Positions 36,498 through 45,627 of a stretch of 64,000 bases of DNA are shown one piece after another. Both the position numbers and the translations under genes were made by a program. This DNA is from Planctomycetota bacterium (lineage in GTDB: Bacteria; Planctomycetota; B15-G4; SIAN01), in NCBI GenBank assembly GCA_028289345.1, contig JANQQL010000042.1, positions 248,001 to 312,000 on the forward strand. Reading direction: 5' to 3'. A model generated the notes under the pieces. That model was not told the DNA's origin, searched no databases, and saw only the letters and a list, made by a program, of their open reading frames with translations. Numbering within the stretch: the stretch's first letter is position 1; each line of letters opens with the position of its first letter.

Positions 36498-38156
36498 TCA
36501 AAGACCGAGAACCTTGGCACCTTGCTCGAAGACGATGTCGACCGGAATGCCCGCCGTGGCGAGACGGTCCAAGTCTGCTTGGAGTCGCGGACCAACGGTT
36601 CCCATCTCTTCCATCAAGTGAGTCACTCCGGCGTAGTCCCCGTTGCCTTGCAAGATCAGAATCTCCCGAGCGAGTCCTTCCATCGCGCGGGTCATGGCAT
36701 CCACTTCCACGCGGTAGACTCCGAGGTTCGGGTCGTAGCTGAACGCGCCTTCTCGCTCGAAGTAGTTGAAGCGCAGCATGTTGGCCCGGCCATGGGCGCT
36801 GGCGGCCCCAAACCGGACCGAGCGGAAAATCCCCGCGAGGAAGGTCACGTAGTGATCCATCAGAGAAGTGCCTTCGATGGCGCCCTTCTCGTGGAGCTGC
36901 TTGACCATGACCAAACCCAAAATGTCAGCCTTGCCTTCCTCGAGGGCGGAGGCCTGATCCTTCAGCGCTTCCCGGACCGTTCCTTTGAGAGTGATCGTGT
37001 TCTTGATTCCGAGGCCGTGGGCGACTTCGTGGAACATGGTGTTGCCGAAGAAAGCATCGAAGGTGATGTGAGTGCGCTGGTCGGCGGCGATCAGTACCTC
37101 GCCGATGGGCAGCATGATGCGATCAAACTTGGCGCGCATGGCATTCTTCAACTGCAATCGACGGGTGCCCTTTTGAAGCTGGACTTCTTCGTCGTTCGGC
37201 AAATTGATGGCGATGGTCTTGGAGCCTGCATTGCAGTCTCCGGCGTAGTAGATCACGTCGTAGGCATTCAGATCCGCGTCCGAACCCGGGGACTCGGCCT
37301 TGTACTTTCCGGGGACGGGAAGGGCCTCTTGCAGCTCCGGAAGAAACTCGGCGTAGCGCGCCAGCTTGCGACTCCAGTCCATGTCCTTGATGAGGACGTA
37401 GGCGGTGTGGGCCGCCTTGGCGCCGAACAGTTGGTCCTCGTAGGTCTCGACCGGACCAATCACGCAGTCGATCGGGTTGTCTTTCATGTCCATCCAGGCG
37501 AGGTCGCTCTCCTGGTACTCATCGCTCAAGAGGGCGTCGGCTCGCAGCGCCAGGTAGCGGCGGAAACCCTCGTCCTCGGCGAGCACGGACGCTTCTCGAA
37601 GCAGTGCGGCGGCTTGCTCGATTTGTTCCGCGAATCGCTCGCGGTATGGAACGGCGACCAACCCGGAGGGACCCCGTTCGATCACGGTGTACAGACTGCG
37701 AAATGCTTCGGCGTTCTCGGGATGCGCCGCCAGGTGCTGCTCGAACTCCTCGGCGGTCATGTCGTCGGGGTAGAAGCGGGCGCCCTTGGGTTTCTCGCCA
37801 TAGCCACTCAGGAACGAAGCGTTGTCTTGCAGACGATCCCATGGGCCATAGTTGATCTCGGCGAATCGACGGGTGTTCTCGTCAGCCACCGATTCAAGGA
37901 GTTCGTCTCGGTCTCCATAGGCTTCCTTCCAGAAGACTTCGTCCATCAGATCGGCGGCGCGAAGCAGCAGTCGCAGCATCTCCTTCTGATTGTCGGAAAG
38001 CTCGGACAGGTCGGCGGTCAAGGCTACGGAGGCGTACGGATTCTCCGTCGGTGCGCGGACTTCTGCAGATGCCGGCGCGGGACGAGTGGGACTGCCGGCA
38101 CAGCCGGCCACGACCAGCGCCGCGAGCAAGAGTTCCGTCGTTCTTCGCAGGATCAT
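36498..38156 (-). CDS. M49 (dipeptidyl-peptidase III-like) zinc metallopeptidase lipoprotein
   Basis: 552 residues. Signal peptide with lipobox VVAGC. The zinc site has TMFHEVAHGLGIKNT (HExxH) and, about 30 residues later, ALEEGKADILGLVM (EExxxD), the two-motif layout of the M49/DPP III-like group; the canonical DPP III motif is HELLGH, so this is a variant with the shorter HExxH. Expected to cleave short peptides in the periplasm while anchored to a membrane. GGA lies five bases before the ATG at 38156. The DUF3604-like gene follows closely on the same strand. Confidence 0.82.
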   Translation of the reverse strand: MILRRTTELLLAALVVAGCAGSPTRPAPASAEVRAPTENPYASVALTADLSELSDNQKEMLRLLLRAADLMDEVFWKEAYGDRDELLESVADENTRRFAEINYGPWDRLQDNASFLSGYGEKPKGARFYPDDMTAEEFEQHLAAHPENAEAFRSLYTVIERGPSGLVAVPYRERFAEQIEQAAALLREASVLAEDEGFRRYLALRADALLSDEYQESDLAWMDMKDNPIDCVIGPVETYEDQLFGAKAAHTAYVLIKDMDWSRKLARYAEFLPELQEALPVPGKYKAESPGSDADLNAYDVIYYAGDCNAGSKTIAINLPNDEEVQLQKGTRRLQLKNAMRAKFDRIMLPIGEVLIAADQRTHITFDAFFGNTMFHEVAHGLGIKNTITLKGTVREALKDQASALEEGKADILGLVMVKQLHEKGAIEGTSLMDHYVTFLAGIFRSVRFGAASAHGRANMLRFNYFEREGAFSYDPNLGVYRVEVDAMTRAMEGLAREILILQGNGDYAGVTHLMEEMGTVGPRLQADLDRLATAGIPVDIVFEQGAKVLGL

Positions 38157-38542
38157 CGAGTTCCGTTTCCTTTCGGGATCCGTACTTTTGACTGATCCGT
38201 GAAGCTCGGCTCGCTCGGGCATCGATCGATTCTCGAACTTCATGGAAATTGGGGAGCAGCGAACGAGGTTTCCCTCGTTGCAGCGATGCCTGGATTGTAA
38301 TCCTGGATCCCGCGGGAGGCCTTGGCGGAAAAGAAGGTGGGTCTTCCCGGTCACTCCAATCCTGGAGGGAGGACCTGACTTTCTCCACGGACTGCCGCCG
38401 CGGCGAGCGACTCCCGCATCCATGGGCTTCCGTGTGCTGCCGCGGTTCGGCTTGCTCTCTCGGGAGATTCACGAGCGGGCGGCCGGGTGCGATCCGTCAG
38501 GGCCGGCTCCCTTCGCGAACTTCCGACGATCGAATCGGTCCC
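38157..38542. other. 386-bp intergenic region
   Basis: Between the S41 peptidase stop and the M49-type gene start, both on the - strand. It contains a 7-base-pair inverted repeat around 38267-38284 (AACGAGG / CCTCGTT) with no T run. A promoter for the M49-type gene is expected here but I cannot place it. Confidence 0.45.
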
Positions 38543-40390
38543 TCACCGCGTGCGAAGAATTTCTTCGAGGGCTCGATCCAAGGTGGAGTCGGACTGGCCG
38601 AGACGATCCGCAAGAGTGGGCGTGACGGCAATGTCGGGCGCGATGCCATTGCCGTCGTAGAGCTTGCCATTGGTCCGAAACGAAGCCATGGTCGAGAGAC
38701 GGACAGCGAGTTCGCTGTGTTGCAGTCGGTGAGTCTGGCTGCGTCCGCTGCCGCCGGACGTCGTCGTGCCAATCAGCGTGACCTGGGGGAGTTCGGCGAA
38801 TGCCGAGACGAAGATGTCTGTGGCGCTGAAGCACCCACCATCGATCAACAACATGACTCGGCCAGCAAACGAGGGAAGTGACGGACGGGGGGACACGACC
38901 GCGTAGTGCCAGTCGCTAAACCGGCCGGGTGCCAGTGGCCACTCGGGAGTGAAGCTTTCGGCGAAGCGCTCGATGACGGACTGTTCGGCGGGTGTCCAGC
39001 GGGGATCCTGGGAGCGGTACAGTCGGCGGTTTCCCATGAGATTCCAGGAGTTCGCGTCGACGCCGGGAGCCAAACGGCGTGCGCCGACGTTGACAACCAG
39101 CGGTCCGTGATCCGCCGGGAGGAAGTAGGGGAGCATGGCGAACAGCGCGTCTCGCGAGCCACCACCATTGCCGCGGACGTCCAGAATCATCGTGTCTCGA
39201 TCCAGTTGAGCTTCCAGGCTCTGAGTGAGGTCCGAGAGTTCCTCCGACGAATGCCCCATCGACGGGATCCGCAAGTACCCCCAATCGTCGCGACCCTGAT
39301 GGGTTCGGGCCAACGGCCATGGATCGGAGAACTGGGGGCGGTCCTTCAGCGTGCGTCGCAGCTCCACGGTCTCTCCGTTGTCGGCGGCCAAGCGGAGCTT
39401 CACCGTGCGCCCGTCCGGGATGGAGAGGTCGCGTCGAAGGTGCCGAATGAAGGCCAGATAACGCATCGTGTCCTGGCGCATGAACACGGAAGAGCCACGG
39501 GCGACCAGCGGCTCCGTGGCCTCGAGCCACTTCTCGATGGAAACTCCGTCGATCTCCTGAACCCAGGGGTGACCGACGTCGAGCAGTGTATCGTTCGAGT
39601 CGGAGAGTGCCGCGACGCGACCGCCGACATCGGCGAAGCGGCACGGAGCAAACCCCGGCAGCAACGCTCCGGAGATTCCCGAAACACGACTGTGACCGTC
39701 GCCGAAAAGCGCCAGCACTTTGCGGAGCTGGATGTGAAAGTCGTTGCGATGGATGCCGTCATCGAGTGCCAGCCGGATCGCATCAAGAGCGGACTGGTAG
39801 TCCACGGGGAGCCGACCGAAGTAAGAAAGCTCGTTCTCCAGGAGCCACTCGAACTGGTCGAGATCTTCCGCAGCGTGAGCGGATGAGATCCAGTCGCGGT
39901 CGGAATCATCGTGGTAGCGTCGCACCAGATCGGCGAACTTCTCGCTCTCCACCGTTTGGTGAATTCGTGAGATGCGGTTCACGACTTCTTGGGGACGCGG
40001 CTCCGCCTCGTGGATTGCACTTCGGTTTTCGCGGGTCATGGGAACGTCGGTCAACTCGATCGACTCCCCCGTTGTCAAGTCGGTCAGGACCAGAGAGACG
40101 CTGTCTCCCGGGGGGGATCCCATCTCGCGGAGGGCTTGGACGAGGTCTTCGCAGAAGCGCTTAGCCCATCGATTTCCGTACGCCTCTCGGCAGTGTTGGA
40201 GAAGGTCTTCCGTCGCGATTCCATCGATCGATTCCAGTCCATACCAGTGGTCCTCCACGCGTACCTCTGGCACTTCGACATTCCAGCGGATCATCGCGAA
40301 GGGAGAGACTCGGGGGTCGCCGCCCATCGGTGATGAGGTCATTGCGGCAGCGAAGGCCACGGGGGCAAGCCATGAAAGGACGGGAATCAT
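38543..40390 (-). CDS. S41 family peptidase, exported
   Basis: 615 residues. An N-terminal signal (VLSWLAPVAFAAAM) directs export. The C-terminal half has the S41 core: WGYLRIPSMGHSSEELSDLT, MILDVRGNGGGSRDALFAML, the nucleophile region MLLIDGGCFSATDIFVSAF and LYDGNGIAPDIAVTP. A PDZ-like part is suggested by HPWVQEIDGVSIEKWLEAT. The N-terminal ~200 residues are less typical. It probably degrades or processes periplasmic proteins. AAAGGA precedes the ATG by about eight bases. It is transcribed alone or with the M49-type gene across a 386-base gap. Confidence 0.87.
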   Translation of the reverse strand: MIPVLSWLAPVAFAAAMTSSPMGGDPRVSPFAMIRWNVEVPEVRVEDHWYGLESIDGIATEDLLQHCREAYGNRWAKRFCEDLVQALREMGSPPGDSVSLVLTDLTTGESIELTDVPMTRENRSAIHEAEPRPQEVVNRISRIHQTVESEKFADLVRRYHDDSDRDWISSAHAAEDLDQFEWLLENELSYFGRLPVDYQSALDAIRLALDDGIHRNDFHIQLRKVLALFGDGHSRVSGISGALLPGFAPCRFADVGGRVAALSDSNDTLLDVGHPWVQEIDGVSIEKWLEATEPLVARGSSVFMRQDTMRYLAFIRHLRRDLSIPDGRTVKLRLAADNGETVELRRTLKDRPQFSDPWPLARTHQGRDDWGYLRIPSMGHSSEELSDLTQSLEAQLDRDTMILDVRGNGGGSRDALFAMLPYFLPADHGPLVVNVGARRLAPGVDANSWNLMGNRRLYRSQDPRWTPAEQSVIERFAESFTPEWPLAPGRFSDWHYAVVSPRPSLPSFAGRVMLLIDGGCFSATDIFVSAFAELPQVTLIGTTTSGGSGRSQTHRLQHSELAVRLSTMASFRTNGKLYDGNGIAPDIAVTPTLADRLGQSDSTLDRALEEILRTR

Positions 40391-40871
40391 CGTCGTGGTC
40401 CTTTGATTTTCGATGGAGGAGAGTCTGGGCGATCCGCGACGGAGTCCGAGGGCTCGCCATTTCCGAGGATTGGTGGGACAAACATACTGTCTCCCGAGGA
40501 ACCGTTCGGCTTTCCGCGGTTTGCAAAATCTCTGGGCGCCGGCTTCAAGCGTGGCGGAGTACCCCCTTGTCTCCCGAGAGCTGGGCCCGGTGATGCCGGA
40601 GCTGAGTCTTGCTGTCGATCGATCCTCGCCGCTCCGCTTGTGAGCGGGAAGTGATCCCCTGGTTCTCCGTGGACGCTTCGCCCTGGCGTGACCCGGTGGT
40701 CCTCCCGCAGTGGCGCCGCGCGATGTTTCGTGAACTCAAAATCGGAGACGAAGCAGATCTCATGCACCTGGTGCGACGGAACGATGGCCTCGATCAAGCT
40801 AGTCGGAGGAATAATGGGGTGCGGAACCAGGGGCGGCACTTTGTCGCGCCTGCCTTGAGATCAACCCCACC
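40391..40871. other. 481-bp divergent intergenic region
   Basis: Separates the S41 peptidase from the GT4 gene. Short open frames on both strands look random (no ribosome site, no domain). Promoters for both genes should be here, but no consensus boxes stand out. Confidence 0.4.
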
Positions 40872-42212
40872 GTGACCAACTCGACTCCTCGAAGACTGTT
40901 GATCAGCGCCTATTGCTGCGAGCCCGATGCCGGTTCGGAGCAGGGGTTCGCGTGGTGGTGGGTGCATCACTGCGCCGAGATCCACGACGTCACGGTGCTG
41001 ACCTGCTCGGCGCAAGAACGAGCCATCGAGCGGGCTCGCGCCGCCGGTCGCAGTTCGGATCGAGTACGGTTCGTGTATGTGCCCGGGCCGCGTCGCGTGT
41101 CCCCTTCCGGCGTCGAAATTCCATTCGAGCAACTCCGTGCCTATTGGTGGCAGCTTCGAGCGGTGGGGGTGGCTCGGGAGCTGGTGCGGGCCGGCAACTT
41201 CGACTTGGGCCAGCACATCACCATCGCAACCTGGCGTCTGCCCTCGTGTCTGGCGTTCACCGGATTGCCCTACGTGATTGGTCCGTTGGGGGGCAGCGAG
41301 GTCTTGCCGATTCACTTCGCACGAAAACTCGGCAACGGGGCGCTCCGCCGCACGTTGTGGCGTCGGTTGCTGTTGCGTTTGGCCGCCATGGACCCGTTCG
41401 TTCGCCGAACTCTTCGTCGGGCGTCCCGCATTCTGGTCTGTGGGCCCAGCACCTGGCAGCAAATGAGTAAGCGCTACGCCGACAAGTCGACCTTGTTTCC
41501 CCGCGCTTACCCGATCCCCGCCCTGGCGGACCATCGGGGAGCGCCTCTCGTCCAGGAGTCGCCCCCACCTTCGCTGCGAATCGCTTGGATGTCGCGGATG
41601 GTGCCACGGAAAGCATTGGAGTTGTTGCTGCGCGCCCTGCGCGATTCACGTCTCGGAGATTGCACCCTGGACGTCTTCGGCGACGGCCCCTTGCGACGCC
41701 ACCACGAACGACAAGTCGTGCGCTGGAGCCTCGAATCGAGAGTTCACTTCCGTGCGCACCTTCCACGAGTCGAGATGCTTCGGCACTTGCGCGGCTTCGA
41801 CGTGTTCGTTTTCACCAGCTTGCGCGACATGGCCGGCCAGGCGGTCTCGGAGGCGTTGCAACTCGGCCTTCCATGCGTGGTCATGGACGGCGGGGGACCG
41901 GCGGCACTCGTGGGAGAAGCGGGTGCGCTCAAGGTTCCCGTGTCGACGTTCGATTCCACAGTCGAATCGTTGGTGTCCACTCTGGAGAGCCTGAAGCGCC
42001 ACCCTGACCAGAGAAAGGCGCTAGGAGCTCGGGGACAGGACTGGATTCGCAAGCTCGCCAATCCGGAAACTCTGAGCGAAGCCCGCGAGGCGATTTATCG
42101 GCAGGTCTTCGGGGAAGCGGAGCCCGCGCCGCAGGAGGGCCAAGGCCAGCTGCGTGCGGCTGCACTCGAGGGAGGACGCGGCGAAGCAGTGACAACGCCG
42201 GTGGATCCTTGA
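40872..42212 (+). CDS. Glycosyltransferase family 4
   Basis: 446 residues, GT-B fold. N-terminal acceptor domain with LLISAYCCEPDAGSEQGFAW, a form seen in exopolysaccharide and O-antigen transferases; linker with PYVIGPLGGSEVLP; C-terminal donor domain with LRIAWMSRMVPRKALELLL, CTLDVFGDGPLRRHHE, VHFRAHLPRVEML and FVFTSLRDMAGQAVSEALQL, including the usual nucleotide-sugar Glu. It transfers a sugar from a nucleotide donor at the cytosolic membrane face. The last ~25 residues are a Gln/Glu/Ala-rich tail. The GTG start has no strong ribosome site. Confidence 0.88.
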   Translation: MTNSTPRRLLISAYCCEPDAGSEQGFAWWWVHHCAEIHDVTVLTCSAQERAIERARAAGRSSDRVRFVYVPGPRRVSPSGVEIPFEQLRAYWWQLRAVGVARELVRAGNFDLGQHITIATWRLPSCLAFTGLPYVIGPLGGSEVLPIHFARKLGNGALRRTLWRRLLLRLAAMDPFVRRTLRRASRILVCGPSTWQQMSKRYADKSTLFPRAYPIPALADHRGAPLVQESPPPSLRIAWMSRMVPRKALELLLRALRDSRLGDCTLDVFGDGPLRRHHERQVVRWSLESRVHFRAHLPRVEMLRHLRGFDVFVFTSLRDMAGQAVSEALQLGLPCVVMDGGGPAALVGEAGALKVPVSTFDSTVESLVSTLESLKRHPDQRKALGARGQDWIRKLANPETLSEAREAIYRQVFGEAEPAPQEGQGQLRAAALEGGRGEAVTTPVDP

Positions 42213-42897
42213 AACTCTTGTGAGTCGCCGTGGGGATAGTCGTCGGTCGCCCAGGCCGTGGGGGCCGCGGATTCGGCTCATCGAAAACGAGCACGAGTTG
42301 AGCGGTGCACTCACCTTGGTTGTTCGAAGGCCCGAGTGACGGGGTCCATCAGCGCTTCGGTGGTGCATCGGTGGGGGAGGCACTCGCAGCCCGCAAACTT
42401 CTGGTCGTCATTCTGCACCCCTACCTTCGTCGCGTGAACGGGTTCGAGATCCTAGAGATGCCGCAATCCGTTCCATCCTCACCGCAAGTGATTGGGATCA
42501 CCGGCGATCCAGAACCGGACGTGGCCCAAAAGCTGCGGCAGTTCGACGTTTCACAGAAACTGGTGAGGCGGTTCGCGTCGGAAGAACGGCTCCAGTGGTG
42601 AAGCGGGTGTTGGGGAGGATCGGGTGCTGGGATAAGGGTTAACCCGGGCTTTGGCGTTTCAAGCCTTTGGGTCCTCTTGCCCTAGAGGCTTCTCAACGCC
42701 GATAGGAAAGCAATCCTCCTGTTTCGAAACGGCGAACGCGCCCGATCGTTTCGGTTGAGTTGCGTGGTCGGGCCTTTGGGAGACCTCACGTTTTCCGTGG
42801 CGAAGAGAGCGCTGAACTTCTGCCTCGGTGCGTGCGGGATTCCCAAGACGGATGGATGGTCGTTTGACCAAGATCGGCGAAAGCAGGGACGACCGGG
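42213..42897. other. Region between GT4 and the two-component pair
   Basis: Apart from the response-regulator remnant at 42305-42601, the 296 bases before the intact response regulator hold no gene. Base composition becomes less GC-rich on approach to the two-component genes. Confidence 0.4.
42305..42601 (+). pseudogene. Response-regulator receiver remnant
   Basis: About 75 codons read like the second half of a receiver domain: EALAARKLLVVIL-H-PYLRRVNGFEIL, then PQVIGITGDPEPDVAQKLRQ and LVRRFASEE, matching the usual VILDLxLPxMNGFEIL, VIxITGD and LVKPFxxEEL. The phosphoacceptor Asp is His, the conserved Lys-Pro is Arg-Arg, and the first strand with the acidic DD pair is missing. It lacks a convincing start and ribosome site. 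I read it as a decayed gene; a coincidental resemblance is less likely because several motifs align in order. Confidence 0.5.
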
Positions 42898-43341
42898 ATG
42901 TCTCGTTCGCCGCGGGGAATGAATATGCAATCGACTCGGCCCATGATCGTGATGTTCATCGACGATGATCCAGCCTTTCACACGGTTGTTCGTCGCGCGT
43001 GCAAGGACTTGCCCTCGGTGGGCGAAACCATGGTCGCAAGCGATGGGAAGGAGGCTTTGCGGATCATCGAGGATTCGGCTCGTGACGGGGGAGTGCTCCC
43101 GGATGCTGTGTTCGTGGATATCAATATGCCGATTCTTGACGGATTCGGTTTTCTGGAGGGACTCCAGGAGCTGATCAGAGAGTATCCGCGGGTGGCTGAC
43201 ATCAAGCCGATCGTCATGATGACCTCATCGGACCAAGAGCGGGACAAGATGCAGGCTCAACATTTGGGAGCCAGCGACTACATGGTCAAGGGGGTGTCAC
43301 TTGGTGAGATTCGGGATTCGATCCGCCAGGTGGTTTCATGA
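42898..43341 (+). CDS. Single-domain response regulator
   Basis: 147 residues, a stand-alone receiver domain with no output domain. The acidic pocket is MFIDDDP, the phosphoacceptor Asp is residue 74 in VFVDINMPILDGFGF, and the conserved Thr/Ser and Lys appear in VMMTSSD and YMVKGVS. It resembles the Rcp1-type regulators that pair with PAS or phytochrome kinases. The ATG at 42898 or a Met at 42925 (GGGGA six bases upstream) could start it. It overlaps the kinase gene by four bases (ATGA), so kinase and regulator are produced together. Confidence 0.92.
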   Translation: MSRSPRGMNMQSTRPMIVMFIDDDPAFHTVVRRACKDLPSVGETMVASDGKEALRIIEDSARDGGVLPDAVFVDINMPILDGFGFLEGLQELIREYPRVADIKPIVMMTSSDQERDKMQAQHLGASDYMVKGVSLGEIRDSIRQVVS

Positions 43342-44861
43342 ATATCCCGTTTGAACAGATCTTTGAGCGAAGCCCGGTTGCCAAAATCATTGTCGACAAG
43401 AGTGGCATCATTCGAGTTGCGAATGAGAACGCAGAAAAGCTGTTCGGCTATGAGCGCTCTGAGCTTGTGGGAAACAGCGTGGAGATGCTCGTGCCAGAGG
43501 AGCATCGGGGAAGCCACCCCGCTCTTTTGAAGAAGTACGCGAGCGATCCGACTCCAAAGCTCATGGGGCAAGGCCGTGACCTGTATGGGGTGAGGCGAGA
43601 CCGTGAGCGCATCCCCATTGAAGTGGGACTGAATCCAGTCGAACTGGATGGCGAAGTCTTGTTCATGGCATGTGTCATCGACATCACCGAGCGAAAGCGA
43701 GCGGATGAAAAGTTTCGAGCGGTCGTGGAATCTGCGCCCAATGGGATCTTGATGATCGATTCGAGTGGGCAGATCGTGCTCTGCAACAAGCAGGTCGAGG
43801 AAATCTTCGGCTACGACCACGGCGAGTTGATCGATCGTCCTATCGAAATGTTGGTCCCTGATGACTTCAAGGCTCCTCACCCGAACTTTGTGAAGTCCTT
43901 TTTCAAGGCACCCGAGACACGAACCATGGGAATCGGGCGGGAGCTGTTTGGCCGCCACAAGTCCGGCCGGCTCGTTCCTGTGGAGGTCGGGCTGCGACCC
44001 TTCTATGGCTCGGAAGGGATCTTCGTGATCAGTTCGGTGGTCGACATCTCATTTCGCCGGAATGCCCAAGCGGAGATTCAACGCAAGACCGAAGAGATCG
44101 AGGAGTTTGCGTATCGGACATCTCACGATCTGCGTTCTCCGCTCAAATCCATCTCGGCCCTTTCCGAGTGTGTCGTGGCAGACATTCAGGACGGGGAATC
44201 GTCCCAGGCGGTGAAGGGAGCGGAGCAGATCCGGCAGCTGTCTTGCAAGTTGATTCAGTTGACCGAGGACATTCTTGCGCTGACGAAAGTCGATGCGGAA
44301 TCCGTCGAGTTCCGAGAGTTTGATTTCGAGGAATGCGAGCAGACGGTTCGCGACAAGTTTCAAGCCGATCTGGAAGAGACCCAGACTCGAGTCGAGTTTC
44401 AACTCTTTCATAGCTCTCCGCTCTTGATCCAGGGAGCAAGGTTGATCCATGTCATCGACAATCTCATCAGCAATGCAATCAAGTATCGAGACGTCACCAG
44501 GGATTCCCGAGTTTGGGTGCGAACGTTCAGCCGGCCGGGGATGAGCGGAGAGGCCGGAAGCTTCTTTCTCCAAGTTGAAGACAATGGCATGGGAATCCCA
44601 TCGGAGAAGCAAGCAGAAGCCTTCGAAATGTTTCGACGCTTTCATAGCAGCCAAATCCCGGGAAGCGGGCTGGGTTTGTACATCGTGAAAAAGCAAGTCG
44701 CGAAGCTCGAGGGGCAGATCACGTTTCAGAGCAGTGCGGACGGCACGGTATTCACCTTGGAGTTGCCCATCCAAATGGCAGATTCCCGTCCGGAGACTGA
44801 CTCGGAGTTCGGTGAGAGCATGGCGAGGCAGAGCGTTCCAATCTCTTCCAGCCAACCATGA
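43338..44861 (+). CDS. PAS-PAS sensor histidine kinase
   Basis: 507 residues, cytosolic, with no membrane segment. Two PAS domains (about 1-115 and 120-240) resemble each other closely (GYERSELVGNSVEMLVPEEH versus GYDHGELIDRPIEMLVPDDF). HisKA follows with phosphoacceptor His263 in YRTSHDLRSPLKSI, then HATPase_c with HVIDNLISNAIKY, VEDNGMGIP and GSGLGLYIVKKQVA. It should autophosphorylate and pass phosphate to the overlapping response regulator. The signal sensed by the PAS domains is unknown; they show no obvious heme or flavin signature. The gene is clearly less GC-rich than its surroundings. Confidence 0.94.
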   Translation: MNIPFEQIFERSPVAKIIVDKSGIIRVANENAEKLFGYERSELVGNSVEMLVPEEHRGSHPALLKKYASDPTPKLMGQGRDLYGVRRDRERIPIEVGLNPVELDGEVLFMACVIDITERKRADEKFRAVVESAPNGILMIDSSGQIVLCNKQVEEIFGYDHGELIDRPIEMLVPDDFKAPHPNFVKSFFKAPETRTMGIGRELFGRHKSGRLVPVEVGLRPFYGSEGIFVISSVVDISFRRNAQAEIQRKTEEIEEFAYRTSHDLRSPLKSISALSECVVADIQDGESSQAVKGAEQIRQLSCKLIQLTEDILALTKVDAESVEFREFDFEECEQTVRDKFQADLEETQTRVEFQLFHSSPLLIQGARLIHVIDNLISNAIKYRDVTRDSRVWVRTFSRPGMSGEAGSFFLQVEDNGMGIPSEKQAEAFEMFRRFHSSQIPGSGLGLYIVKKQVAKLEGQITFQSSADGTVFTLELPIQMADSRPETDSEFGESMARQSVPISSSQP

Positions 44862-45005
44862 TCGCGGGGACGAGCCAGTTCCTCGCCGGTTAGGAAGCCA
44901 GAGCGTGCTTCTCCGATCCGGCAAGATTCATGACGAAGATGCGATCCCACCAGTCCTGATGGGTGAACAAGCGAGTTTCGCCACCGAACAACCTCTGGCC
45001 TTCTC

Positions 45006-45368
45006 TCACTCTTCTGGAATCGGCAGCCCATGCTGTCGCAAGAAACTCAACCGATCCCAGTAACCGCGCTGAAACTGGATCTTTTCCTCCACCACGTGGA
45101 AAAAACCACAACCCCGCAAGCCACCCGGGTCCTTCCACTCGAGGATTGCCCATTCGCCGTCCTCGAAGATGTTCTCGACGATGCACACCATCTCCGCTTC
45201 CGCGAACTCGCGCTCGAACATCTCCCGAATCGCCTCGCGTCCATGCATCGGCTCCCGAACGACCTGATGGTTCGTCGCGTCTTGCGAATAGAACGCCGCC
45301 AATGCTGTCGGGTCCGCGCGGTTGAACGTCTCAACCCATTCCTGGACCACTTGTCGAGGGGATTTCAT
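45006..45368 (-). CDS. SnoaL/NTF2-like small protein
   Basis: 120 residues. ATG at 45368 with GGAGG ten bases upstream. Typical NTF2-fold pattern: VVQEWVETFNRADPTALAAF, a short turn, MHGREAIREMFEREFAEAE, then the beta-sheet part ILEWKDPGGLRGCGFFHVVE. Such proteins include limonene-epoxide-hydrolase-like and polyketide-cyclase-like enzymes and many binding proteins; nothing here fixes the ligand. It is divergent from the Tat-signal protein across 259 bases. Confidence 0.87.
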   Translation of the reverse strand: MKSPRQVVQEWVETFNRADPTALAAFYSQDATNHQVVREPMHGREAIREMFEREFAEAEMVCIVENIFEDGEWAILEWKDPGGLRGCGFFHVVEEKIQFQRGYWDRLSFLRQHGLPIPEE

Positions 45369-45627
45369 TCCTGCGATCCTCCGGAAATTCCACCGATGCG
45401 TCACCGCCACATTCACCCAGGCCATGCAAGGCGGGAACGGTGATTTTGCGCGGACCCACACCGCGGTGACGGCAATGCCGCGACGATAGCGCGGGGCAAC
45501 GATCGCTGCGCGCAATCCTCGAAGGGGTCGAGGACGGAAGTGGATTCTCGGCGAAGGCCGCAAGGATTCGTCCCGGCAAGCTGGTAGCTTGGGCGAAGCG
45601 TTCCACCGTTTCTTTCGGAGGTTTCCT

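Noticed and set aside
40609..40875. 88-codon frame before the GT4 gene
   Set aside because: No ribosome site, no recognisable motif and atypical composition; treated as non-coding.
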